A DNA stretch of 5,660 nucleotides, taken from the NCBI GenBank assembly GCA_016210395.1, contig JACQUI010000337.1:1-5660 (forward strand), read 5' to 3'. Shown in pieces: positions 1 through 5,225 of the stretch. Each line of letters begins with the position of its first letter. The first letter of the stretch is position 1. The notes under the pieces were generated by a model, which had not been told where the DNA came from, did no database searches, and saw only the letters and a list, made by a program, of their open reading frames with translations. The position numbers and the translations under genes were made by a program. The stretch is from Chloroflexota bacterium. Lineage in GTDB: Bacteria > Chloroflexota > Dehalococcoidia > Lucifugimonadales > JACPCL1.

Positions 1-2
1 CC

Positions 3-68
3 GTCCTGTTGGTGCCTATCGCCCTATTCTACTTCGCCTTTGTGCCGGGCCTCAGGCGGATGCGCTAG
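3..68 (+). CDS. C-terminal tail of a membrane protein, possibly another MFS transporter (partial)
   Basis: The frame starting at base 3 reads 21 residues, VLLVPIALFYFAFVPGLRRM followed by R, then a TAG stop at 66-68. The pattern is one hydrophobic membrane-spanning helix followed by a short arginine-rich cytoplasmic end, which is how many MFS and other polytopic transporters finish. The other two frames here give mixed polar sequence with no such pattern. The next genes on this strand are MFS exporters, so a third transporter in the row is plausible, but the tail does not resemble the C-termini of those two closely enough to prove kinship. Seen: hydrophobic stretch, basic end, stop. Inferred: transporter identity. 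The gene is cut by the window edge, not truncated biologically as far as can be seen. Confidence 0.5.
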   Translation, partial: VLLVPIALFYFAFVPGLRRMR

Positions 69-221
69 CACGCCACATCGCACTCGATGGGCTGCCGCGC
101 ATGCGATGGCTTCGCCCAGGCATGGGTTGCCAACGGCGCCTGAACCGCAAATGCCACAAACAGCATCAGAAACAAAAAGGCCAATTGGGGGAATAGGCGT
201 GGAAGAAGACCTCTCCCTCTA

Positions 222-415
222 GTCCCTCTCCTCAAAGGTGCCTTGCCCGATATTTGCCTTCATGCCAAGGAGGTTGCAAAGGGACCGCGTTCCCTGCCGG
301 TGGCTGCTGGGGGAGTCCCCCAGCGCTCCTGGGCGGGTGGGAACAAACGACCTTTGCTGGCCGTGAATAGGCAAATACGCGGATTGTCGGGCAAGGCCCC
401 TTAAACGAGAGGGAC
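222..415. repeat. 194-bp imperfect palindrome (MITE-like or structured-RNA element)
   Basis: The outer arms, 222-259 and 369-415, are inverted copies matching at about 34 of 38 positions, with one 9-nt insertion (378-386) in the right arm. The ends are GTCCCTCTC (222-230) and GAGAGGGAC (407-415), and the core GCCTTGCCCGA-type block pairs with TCGGGCAAGGC (387-397). The symmetry continues inwards: GCAAAGG (276-282) and GTTCCC (289-294), 6 nt apart, pair with GGGAAC (339-344) and CCTTTGC (351-357), also 6 nt apart. At the centre is a perfect 8-bp stem, GCTGGGGG (306-313) with CCCCCAGC (317-324), around a 3-nt loop. No clear target-site duplication and no T-run are present. A non-autonomous miniature inverted-repeat element or a large RNA hairpin are the two readings. 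The inverted structure is certain; its role is not. Confidence 0.7.
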
Positions 416-440
416 GCGCCGTGTCAGCACCCATATGTTG

Positions 441-463
441 CCCCTTCCAGTTGCGGGAAGGGG
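441..463. repeat. GC-rich hairpin, 8-bp stem
   Basis: CCCCTTCC (441-448) and GGAAGGGG (456-463) form a perfect 8-bp stem around a 7-nt loop. It is followed by CCAGGGGTTAGGTCTTG with no T-tract, so it is not a convincing intrinsic terminator. It sits between the long palindrome and the exporter promoter. It resembles the short dispersed GC-rich hairpins common in some environmental genomes, but a repeat family cannot be shown from one copy. Confidence 0.5.
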
Positions 464-510
464 CCAGGGGTTAGGTCTTGAGGAGAGGCGCCCGAAACCC
501 ATCGAAGCTG

Positions 511-538
511 TTGATTCATTGACACCAAGGGGTAGAAT
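511..538 (+). promoter_or_regulatory. Candidate sigma-70 promoter for the first exporter
   Basis: TTGATT (511-516) and TAGAAT (533-538) are separated by 16 bp, a fair -35/-10 pair, placing the transcript start near 545 and giving a leader of about 50 nt. A second -35-like hexamer, TTGACA (519-524), overlaps the spacer. It is conserved as TTTACA (2056-2061) before the paralogue, with the same 14-nt step to a TAGA box. Which hexamer is used cannot be decided from sequence. Confidence 0.45.
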
Positions 539-557
539 GATTCTATGGTGCAGCTAT

Positions 558-593
558 GGGCCTTTCTGTTAGTACAGGGAGCTAAGCATACCT
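558..593 (+). promoter_or_regulatory. Conserved 5' leader and ribosome site of the first exporter
   Basis: The 15-nt box GGGCCTTTCTGTTAG (558-572) is identical to one at 2096-2110 before the paralogous gene, and both leaders end in AAGC, T or A, then TACCT just before ATG. The likely ribosome site GGGAG (577-581) lies 12 nt from the ATG, somewhat far. The identity suggests either recent duplication or a retained control element acting on transcription elongation or translation. No terminator/antiterminator pair is evident. Confidence 0.5.
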
Positions 594-1901
594 ATGGATT
601 CATCAACCCGGACATCCAGCGCCGCTGCTGTCGCCACGGAAGAACGCAGGCGATTCAATCTCACCACGTTCTCGTCTCTGCAGTACCGTGACTTCCGCTT
701 CCTTTGGAGTTCCACCTTCTTCACCGCCGCCGGCAACTGGGTGCAGCAGATCACCATCGGGTGGCTTGTCTACGAGATGACCGGGTCTGCCCTGCTTACA
801 GGGCTGGTCAGCGGCCTCAGGGCGGTGCCTTTCTTGTTCGTGGGGCCGCTCGCCGGCGTCCTAGCTGACAGACTCAATCGCAAGTACTTCCTCATCGCAA
901 CGGAGGTCTTCCTCTCCGCCTTGGGCCTCGGCTTCGCCATCTTGCTCACCACCGACTACCTTCAGGTCTGGCACATCCTTGCCTTCTCCATTCTGAGTGG
1001 GCTCGGCTGGTCAATCACCAACCCGCTACGCAACGTCATGGTGCCCAACGTTGTGCCGCGCCACGCCCTCATGAATGCCGTGGCGCTGAACTCCGCCGCC
1101 TTCAACCTGACCCGCATCGCCGGGCCGGCCGTAGGCGGCATCCTCATCGCAGCTTTTGGGCCGGCGACCAACTTCTTCATCCAGGCCATCAGCTACTTCA
1201 TGGTCTCTGTCCTGGTGTGGTTCATCCGGTCGCCAATGAAAGCGCAGCCGGCAGCCGGCGGCAATGGCGGGGGTCATGGCGGCAGCCAGGGCAATAGGAT
1301 GTTCAAGGACCTGGCCGAAGGGATTCGCTATGTTGCTCATGAGCCGACGACGTTGGCCCTTATCATTGTCGGCCTTATCCCCTCGATCTTCATGATGCCG
1401 TTCACCCAGTCCATGATGCCCGTTTTCACCAAAGACGTGCTCCACGTGGACTCCAGGGGCTTGGGACTGATCATGGCTTCCGCCGGAGCCGGAGCCTTCA
1501 TCGGCACCATGGCAGTCGCCTCTTTGAGCCAGATCAAACGCAAGGGCCTCCTCTTGATTGCCGCTGCCTCCATCGCCGCGGTCACGCTGATGGTCTATTC
1601 CCAGGTGACATGGATTGTCATCGCCGTCCCCGTCATTGCTATCCAGGGGGGCTTCCAGATGGTGTACAACACCACCAACAACACCGTCCTCCAGATCATC
1701 ACGCCCGACGAATACAGGGGACGGGTCATGAGCCTCTACATGCTTGACCACGGCTTCACCCCAGCAGGCGCATTCCTGGCGGGAGCGCTGGCACAGGCTT
1801 TTGGGGCGCCCACAGCGTTCCTATTCGGTGGGATCGTGACTCTTGTCCTGGTGCTGCTGCTTGCCACCAGGGCCAAGAAGCTCAAGAGCTTCACCGGCTA
1901 G
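594..1901 (+). CDS. MFS exporter, EntS/DHA3 (MFS_3) family, copy 1
   Basis: This 435-residue integral membrane protein probably exports small molecules from the cytoplasm by proton antiport. The DHA3/MFS_3 family includes the enterobactin exporter EntS and macrolide pumps, but the substrate here cannot be read from sequence. A soluble N-terminus (1-33) leads into helix 1. The MFS loop 2-3 motif is clear at 84-97 (GPLAGVLADRLNRK). The family block with VPRHALMNAVALNS and GPAVGG spans 151-182, and a C-half motif ITPDEYRGRVMS lies at 369-380. About 12 hydrophobic segments fit the length. The central cytoplasmic loop carries a Gly-rich stretch, residues 222-233, with one His, absent from the neighbouring paralogue. 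The ATG start is supported because the paralogue starts at the equivalent place after a homologous leader. It is transcribed alone, with a promoter at 511-538 and a terminator at 1918-1952. Family assignment is firm; drug, siderophore or other substrate is open. Confidence 0.93.
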   Translation: MDSSTRTSSAAAVATEERRRFNLTTFSSLQYRDFRFLWSSTFFTAAGNWVQQITIGWLVYEMTGSALLTGLVSGLRAVPFLFVGPLAGVLADRLNRKYFLIATEVFLSALGLGFAILLTTDYLQVWHILAFSILSGLGWSITNPLRNVMVPNVVPRHALMNAVALNSAAFNLTRIAGPAVGGILIAAFGPATNFFIQAISYFMVSVLVWFIRSPMKAQPAAGGNGGGHGGSQGNRMFKDLAEGIRYVAHEPTTLALIIVGLIPSIFMMPFTQSMMPVFTKDVLHVDSRGLGLIMASAGAGAFIGTMAVASLSQIKRKGLLLIAAASIAAVTLMVYSQVTWIVIAVPVIAIQGGFQMVYNTTNNTVLQIITPDEYRGRVMSLYMLDHGFTPAGAFLAGALAQAFGAPTAFLFGGIVTLVLVLLLATRAKKLKSFTG

Positions 1902-1917
1902 CCCTGTCCGCAGAACG

Positions 1918-1956
1918 ATAAGAGGCCAGGGCAAGGTGCCCTGGCCTCTTATTTTC
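1918..1956 (+). terminator. Intrinsic terminator after exporter copy 1
   Basis: A perfect 16-bp stem, ATAAGAGGCCAGGGCA (1918-1933) with TGCCCTGGCCTCTTAT (1937-1952), has a 3-nt AGG loop and is followed by TTT then CC. It begins 16 nt after the TAG stop. The short T-run is modest, but the stem is very strong. It separates the two paralogous exporters into independent transcription units. Confidence 0.85.
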
Positions 1957-2055
1957 CTCGGGAATGTTCCCCCACGTCCCCCGTCCACACATCGCTTTCA
2001 CCAACACGTTTGAACCCCTCGCCGATGAGCAGCATCACACTAATAAATAGAGTCG

Positions 2056-2130
2056 TTTACACCAAAGAGTAGAGGGGTCCTGAGGCAAAGCCACAGGGCC
2101 TTTCTGTTAGCGAGGAAGCCAAGCTTACCT
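2056..2130 (+). promoter_or_regulatory. Promoter-leader of exporter copy 2, homologous to that of copy 1
   Basis: TTTACACCAAAGAGTAGAGG (2056-2075) matches TTGACACCAAGGGGTAGAAT (519-538) with the same internal spacing, and both lie exactly 75 nt before their ATG. The identical GGGCCTTTCTGTTAG box follows at 2096-2110. The ribosome site GAGGAAG (2112-2118) lies 12 nt from the ATG. The canonical -35/-10 match is poor here. TAATAA (2041-2046), just upstream, is another possible -10. The conserved TT(G/T)ACACCAA stretch could be a -35 region or a regulator site; this is inference from conservation between two copies. Confidence 0.5.
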
Positions 2131-3405
2131 ATGCATTCACCAATCTCACCAGCCAAACCCAACGTTGCGACTGAAGAGCGCAAACGATTCAATCTCACCA
2201 CGTTCTCTTCCCTTCAATACAGGGACTTCCGTTTCCTTTGGGGTTCAACCTTCTTCACGGCGGCAGGCAACTGGATTCAACAGATCACCCTAGGGTGGCT
2301 CGTCTACCACCTGACGAGTTCCGCCTTCTTGACCGGGGCCATCAGTGGGGTGAGGGCCCTGCCTTTTCTCTTCGTAGGGCCCATCGCAGGTGTCATTGCC
2401 GACCGCGTGGACCGCAAGCTATTGCTCATCGTGAACCACGCGCTGTTGGGTCTTTTGGGACTCATCTTCGCCCTACTCATTGCCTTTGACCTCATCCAGG
2501 TGTGGCACATCTTTGTCTTTGGGTTCCTGAGCGGCGTCTTGTGGTCTATGAACAACCCCGTTCGCCAGACGTTGGTGCCGGCACTGGTCCCCAGGCAGGC
2601 GCTGATGAACGCCATCGCGCTAAACTCGGCCGCGTTCAACCTGACGCGTATGCTCGGGCCGGCCCTCGGCGGCCTGTTGATTGTTGCCTTCGGCCCTGCC
2701 ACAAACTTCTTCATCCAGTGCGTCGCCTACATGGCGGTTACGCTTATGGTCTTGCCCATGCGCATACCCGCCAAGGCTAGGAGCGAAGCACCCAGCAAAT
2801 CAGTTGTGGCTGACCTCAAGGACGGCCTGCGCTATGTGGCAAAAGAGCCAACCACCCTCGCCCTGGTCCTGGTGGGATTGATCCCTTCGATCTTCATGAT
2901 GCCCTTCACCCAGGGCCTGATGCCCGTATTCGCCAAAGAGGCCCTCCACGTTGATGCCGATGGGCTGGGCATCATCTATGCTGCCGCGGGCGTCGGCGCA
3001 TTCGTAGGGACCATGACTCTGGCTTCCTTGAGCAGTATTTCAAGGAAAGGCATACTGATGATCGCAGCGGCCTCCATTGCGGGCCTTAGCCTTATGGCCT
3101 TTTCCGAGATCGCTTGGCTGCCTCTTGCTATCGTCGTCATAGCCATCCAGGGTGGTTTCCAAATGGTATACAACTCCACCAACAATACGGTGCTCCAGAT
3201 CATCACTCCTGATGAGTACCGTGGCCGCGTCATGAGCATCTACATGTTGGACCATGGATTGGCGCCTCTTGGTTCGTTCTTCGCGGGCGCCGTGGCTGAA
3301 TTTGCAGGCGTCAGGTTGGCGATGCTCGCCGGCGGTGGCATCACGCTATTGCTGGTCCTCCTTCTGGCCACGCGATCAAAGGAGTTGGTCCGGTTCAAAG
3401 AGTAG
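2131..3405 (+). CDS. MFS exporter, EntS/DHA3 (MFS_3) family, copy 2
   Basis: This 424-residue polytopic membrane protein aligns along its whole length with the preceding gene, at roughly two-thirds identity by eye. Nearly identical blocks include VATEER(R/K)RFNLTTFSSLQ, GLIPSIFMMPFTQ and VLQIITPDEYRGRVMS. The loop 2-3 MFS motif is GPIAGVIADRVDRK at 83-96 and the LVPRQALMNAIALNS block lies at 152-166. The expected role is proton-driven efflux of a small hydrophobic or siderophore-like compound; the substrate is unknown. It differs from copy 1 mainly in the N-terminal dozen residues, in helices 3 to 4 (97-135), and in the central loop (213-225), which is shorter and lacks the Gly-rich tract. 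The ATG start is fixed by the conserved leader. It has its own upstream control region and ends at a strong terminator at 3441-3482, so it is probably monocistronic. A tandem duplication followed by divergence explains the pair. Confidence 0.93.
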   Translation: MHSPISPAKPNVATEERKRFNLTTFSSLQYRDFRFLWGSTFFTAAGNWIQQITLGWLVYHLTSSAFLTGAISGVRALPFLFVGPIAGVIADRVDRKLLLIVNHALLGLLGLIFALLIAFDLIQVWHIFVFGFLSGVLWSMNNPVRQTLVPALVPRQALMNAIALNSAAFNLTRMLGPALGGLLIVAFGPATNFFIQCVAYMAVTLMVLPMRIPAKARSEAPSKSVVADLKDGLRYVAKEPTTLALVLVGLIPSIFMMPFTQGLMPVFAKEALHVDADGLGIIYAAAGVGAFVGTMTLASLSSISRKGILMIAAASIAGLSLMAFSEIAWLPLAIVVIAIQGGFQMVYNSTNNTVLQIITPDEYRGRVMSIYMLDHGLAPLGSFFAGAVAEFAGVRLAMLAGGGITLLLVLLLATRSKELVRFKE

Positions 3406-3440
3406 CCTCTCCTCCCCACGCCATTTCTCTACGCAAGCTC

Positions 3441-3486
3441 AAAGAGAAGCCCAGAGCACCCAAAAGCTCTGGGCTTCTCTTTTCCC
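3441..3486. terminator. Bidirectional intrinsic terminator between exporter 2 and rpiB
   Basis: A perfect 17-bp stem, AAAGAGAAGCCCAGAGC (3441-3457) with GCTCTGGGCTTCTCTTT (3466-3482), encloses an 8-nt ACCCAAAA loop. Read rightwards it ends in TCTTTTCCCC, and read leftwards in TCTCTTTGAG, so both strands have a short U-run. It lies in the 127-nt gap between two convergent genes and is the only strong hairpin there, so it probably stops both transcripts. Confidence 0.85.
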
Positions 3487-3532
3487 CTTTGATCCAAGGG
3501 AACAGCCATCCGGCACGCAACATTCCAAGGAA

Positions 3533-4006
3533 CTACCGCCTCGTTATTGGGGCCTTGAGCGCCTTTTGCTCCATCGCCTTCAGCTTGTTCAGCCGGCGCG
3601 CGTGCCGCTCTTCGCCCGAGAACTCCGCTTTAAGAAATGCCGTAACGATCTCCTTGGCAACCTCGATCCCAATAATGCGCCCGCCGATGCACAAGACGTT
3701 CATGTCGTCGTGTTCCACGCCCTGGTGCGCCAAGTACGTATCATGGCAGACGCCTGCTCGTATCCCGTGCACCTTGTTGGCTGCGATGCCCGCTCCAACG
3801 CCGCTGCCGCACACGACGATACCCCGTTTCGCCTGACCGGAGACCACCGCGTCCGTCACGGCCTTTGCAAAGTCGGGGTAGTCGTCATTCGGGTCAACAA
3901 CGTGAGCGCCCAGGTCCAGGACGTCATGCCCTTGCGCCTTCAGAAACGGGACAAGGTCTTGCTTCAGGGGATAGCCGGCGTGATCGGCTGCAATCGCAAC
4001 GCGCAT
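3533..4006 (-). CDS. rpiB: Ribose-5-phosphate isomerase B
   Basis: This 157-residue cytoplasmic enzyme of the RpiB/LacAB family interconverts D-ribulose 5-phosphate and D-ribose 5-phosphate in the non-oxidative pentose phosphate pathway. Some members also act on allose 6-phosphate. Visible signatures: the N-terminal ADHAG at 7-11 with Asp8-His9; the catalytic loop CGSGVGAGIAANK at 66-78, with Cys66 as the expected base, as in the E. coli type rather than the Glu-using actinobacterial type; HDTYLA at 88-93; HDDMNVL at 99-105, with His99 at the ring-opening position; GGR at 108-110; and the phosphate-binding basic tail with Arg134-His135 and Arg137-Arg138. Length is normal for the family. The ATG is supported by GGAG (4015-4012), 5 nt upstream. 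The gene is convergent with the exporter and divergent from the PIN cassette. Motif completeness argues for an active enzyme. Confidence 0.95.
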   Translation of the reverse strand: MRVAIAADHAGYPLKQDLVPFLKAQGHDVLDLGAHVVDPNDDYPDFAKAVTDAVVSGQAKRGIVVCGSGVGAGIAANKVHGIRAGVCHDTYLAHQGVEHDDMNVLCIGGRIIGIEVAKEIVTAFLKAEFSGEERHARRLNKLKAMEQKALKAPITRR

Positions 4007-4035
4007 ATCTTCTCCATGAACGTAGGTCGCTCCCC

Positions 4036-4064
4036 ATTGTGGGCGGCCAGGCGGAGCGCGTCAA
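4036..4064 (-). promoter_or_regulatory. Candidate rpiB promoter
   Basis: On the minus strand TTGACG (4064-4059) and CACAAT (4041-4036) are spaced by 17 bp. The -35 matches consensus at 5 of 6 positions and the -10 at 4 of 6. Transcription would begin near 4029, giving a leader of about 23 nt that still contains the GGAG ribosome site. The fit of spacing, leader and ribosome site makes this reasonable, but the -10 is weak. Confidence 0.4.
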
Positions 4065-4164
4065 TGGGCAAGCCTGCCTCATCCTGCATCATGAGGTACG
4101 CTGCTTTGCCGGGCGTGGGTTGCCTCCTTTTTCCCTTTGGGCACGGGAGACAAAGGAAGTCATG

Positions 4165-4173
4165 TGGTAAGAT
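4165..4173 (+). promoter_or_regulatory. Candidate extended -10 promoter for the PIN cassette
   Basis: TGGTAAGAT is an extended -10 pattern: TG at 4165-4166, one base, then TAAGAT at 4168-4173. No good -35 lies 16-18 bp upstream, which is tolerated for extended -10 promoters. The transcript would start around 4180, downstream of the ATG at 4175, which favours the 4262 start for the first gene. The roughly 80-nt leader shows only weak symmetry, such as TTGATGTCAA, that could be an operator. Confidence 0.35.
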
Positions 4174-4261
4174 CATGGAGACAGTACCAGGGGAACGACT
4201 GACACCTCTGTCTGAGCCGGTCCTCAAAGGTATTGATGTCAACGCCACCCGAGGTGAAAAG

Positions 4262-4462
4262 ATGGCCCAGGAGACTCGACGGCCGGAGTACGAGATGGCA
4301 ATAAACGCCTATCGGAAGGAACAAAGGGAAATGCAGCAGCTCGTCTATCGGATGCTGGGGAGCTACGCAAAGCCGAGGACGTCGCTCAAAGAGCGCAGGC
4401 GGGAGATGGCCAAAGGGTTGGAAGGCATATCTGTTAGTCGCATGATCATCGAGGCGCGATAG
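4262..4462 (+). CDS. Small charged helical protein, candidate antitoxin of the PIN toxin
   Basis: This 66-residue protein lies 2 nt upstream of the PIN ribonuclease gene, the usual place for the antitoxin of a VapBC-like pair. The start is chosen because GAGGTG (4251-4256) lies 5 nt before the ATG. An in-frame ATG at 4175 would give 95 residues, but it lacks a well-spaced ribosome site and would lie upstream of the candidate transcript start. The sequence is rich in Arg, Lys, Glu and Met and looks mostly helical. It contains Tyr-Arg and Glu-Gln clusters at 16-30, a Ser-Leu-Lys-Glu-Arg-Arg stretch at 41-46, and a C-terminal GISVSRMIIEAR resembling the toxin-wrapping tails of several type II antitoxins. 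No ribbon-helix-helix, AbrB or Phd N-terminal domain is recognisable. The antitoxin role is inferred from position and tail. It could instead be an unrelated small protein. Confidence 0.7.
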   Translation: MAQETRRPEYEMAINAYRKEQREMQQLVYRMLGSYAKPRTSLKERRREMAKGLEGISVSRMIIEAR

Positions 4463-4464
4463 GC

Positions 4465-4956
4465 GTGCCTGTCATATACATCGAAACTTCCGCCCTGGTG
4501 AAGCGGTATGTGCAGGAGAAGGGTACCGAGGTTGTGGACGAGCTATTTGAACGTCGGCAGGGGGACGAGTTCTTCGCCCTTTCGACCCTTGCTATTCTGG
4601 AATTGAAGTCCGCACTTCGGAGATTGGTCAAGGGCGGACAGTTGCAGGGGATTCAGTATGAGGCATTGATTTCTGACCTCGCTGATGACGTGCCTTCAGT
4701 ATCCATATGGCTGCCGGTGGACAACGCGCTTGCAGAAGAGGCGGCCGCCGTTCTCGAAAAGCACCCCCTCCGAACAGGCGACGCTCTTCACTTTGCTTCG
4801 ATCCTGAGGCTGAAAAGCATCGCGGACGACACTGCGCAGCGCCTGGTGGTGGTGGCAAGCGACCAGGAAATCATCACTGCGTGCAGGGCCGAAGGGTGGT
4901 CCGTGCTAAATCCGGAGGACGAGCAGGCGGTACAGGCTCTGCGCAATCTTCGGTAG
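4465..4956 (+). CDS. vapC: PIN-domain ribonuclease, VapC-type toxin
   Basis: This 163-residue single-domain PIN protein is expected to be a Mg-dependent endoribonuclease that halts translation when its partner is lost. Core elements appear in order: beta-1 VIYIETSALVKRY (3-15); LAILELKSAL (42-51), carrying the second acidic residue Glu46; LRTGDALHFASIL (102-114), with the third, Asp106; and VVASDQEIITACRAEGWSVLNPED (129-152), with the fourth, Asp133. The first metal ligand, nearly always Asp in YxDTSAL, is Glu7 here. The length is slightly above many VapC proteins, with a longer loop around 57-85. The start is a GTG immediately before beta-1, with no earlier in-frame alternative. GAGG (4451-4454) lies 10 nt upstream, and coupling to the preceding gene is likely. 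The fold is clear; toxin activity is inferred from gene order. Confidence 0.87.
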   Translation: MPVIYIETSALVKRYVQEKGTEVVDELFERRQGDEFFALSTLAILELKSALRRLVKGGQLQGIQYEALISDLADDVPSVSIWLPVDNALAEEAAAVLEKHPLRTGDALHFASILRLKSIADDTAQRLVVVASDQEIITACRAEGWSVLNPEDEQAVQALRNLR

Positions 4957-5072
4957 CCCCCAGGCACGGTCTCCTGGCCCACAGCGGTCTTCCCCACCCA
5001 TGCATCCAACCGGAACAAGCGGGACCATTCCTCTCCTCTGCAAGACAAAAAACTTCCCTGTCGGCGGGCCGC

Positions 5073-5140
5073 CTGTCCGCTTGCTCGTACTCTCATGTCC
5101 GTCTGCCCGTATGTCCGTATGTGCATTCTCCTATGTCCGT
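5073..5140. repeat. Tandem ATGTCCGT-like octamers upstream of the TPP enzyme
   Basis: ATGTCCGT occurs at 5095-5102, 5111-5118 and 5133-5140, with a variant CTGTCCGC at 5073-5080. Between the copies CTGCCCGT (5103-5110) and ATGTGCAT (5119-5126) are degenerate units, so 5095-5126 is four contiguous 8-mers. Start-to-start steps of the best copies are 22, 16 and 22 bp. The array stops 12 bp before the candidate -35. It may be a regulator-binding array or simply a slippage-prone short repeat. Confidence 0.55.
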
Positions 5141-5152
5141 CCCTTCCCCTGG

Positions 5153-5181
5153 TTGACTACGCCTTGCTCTTCCTTTACCCT
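5153..5181 (+). promoter_or_regulatory. Candidate sigma-70 promoter of the TPP enzyme
   Basis: TTGACT (5153-5158) and TACCCT (5176-5181) are spaced by 17 bp. The -35 matches at 5 of 6 positions, and the -10 keeps the key first T-A and last T. Transcription would start near 5188, leaving a leader of about 38 nt that contains the strong GAGGAG ribosome site at 5215-5220. Confidence 0.45.
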
Positions 5182-5225
5182 TGCCGCAGGCAAGCGCAGA
5201 TTACCCAAGTCAGAGAGGAGCAGGC

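Larger units (their letters stand above)
69..593. other. 525-base intergenic region with no convincing gene
   Basis: No frame here has a plausible start, ribosome site and protein-like composition. The open frames that exist lie across inverted repeats and read as low-complexity Arg/Pro/Ser sequence. What it holds: a weak stem near 73-110 (CATCGCA pairing with TGCGATG) just after the upstream stop, possibly the end of that transcript; a pyrimidine-rich tract at 209-232; the long palindrome at 222-415; a compact hairpin at 441-463; and the promoter and leader of the first exporter from 511 onward. The 111-221 part shows nothing I can name. Confidence 0.6.

Noticed and set aside
219..434. Minus-strand open frame of 71 codons
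   Set aside because: It spans the long palindrome and reads as low-complexity sequence; the inverted-repeat structure explains the region better.
556..585. Nine-codon upstream open frame in the leader of exporter copy 1 (possible attenuator peptide)
   Set aside because: The homologous leader of copy 2 lacks the ATG, so it is not conserved, and no attenuator hairpins follow.
1026..1751. 241-residue minus-strand open frame inside exporter copy 1
   Set aside because: It is exactly antisense to a clear MFS gene and is His/Asp/Gly-rich, as expected from the reverse of GC-biased codons. No independent start signal.
3254..4174. Long plus-strand open frame through the rpiB region, joined to the small antitoxin-like gene
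   Set aside because: It lies antisense to rpiB, whose motifs are complete, and overlaps the end of exporter 2 in another frame. Its composition is not protein-like. Only the last part (4262-4462) has a good ribosome site and sensible context.
3964..4248. Minus-strand 94-residue open frame upstream of and overlapping rpiB
   Set aside because: It overlaps the rpiB start in another frame and the antitoxin leader, has no ribosome site that I can support, and no recognisable family.
4960..4977. CCAGG/CCTGG inverted repeat just after vapC as a terminator
   Set aside because: Only a 5-bp stem with an 8-nt loop and no T-run; too weak to call.
5073..5140. CRISPR-like array
   Set aside because: Units are 8 bp, partly contiguous and without unique spacers of regular length; no cas genes nearby.
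4707..5156. Plus-strand 149-residue open frame over vapC and the intergenic repeats
   Set aside because: Out of frame with a clear PIN domain. Its second half translates the octamer repeats and nearby GC-rich DNA.
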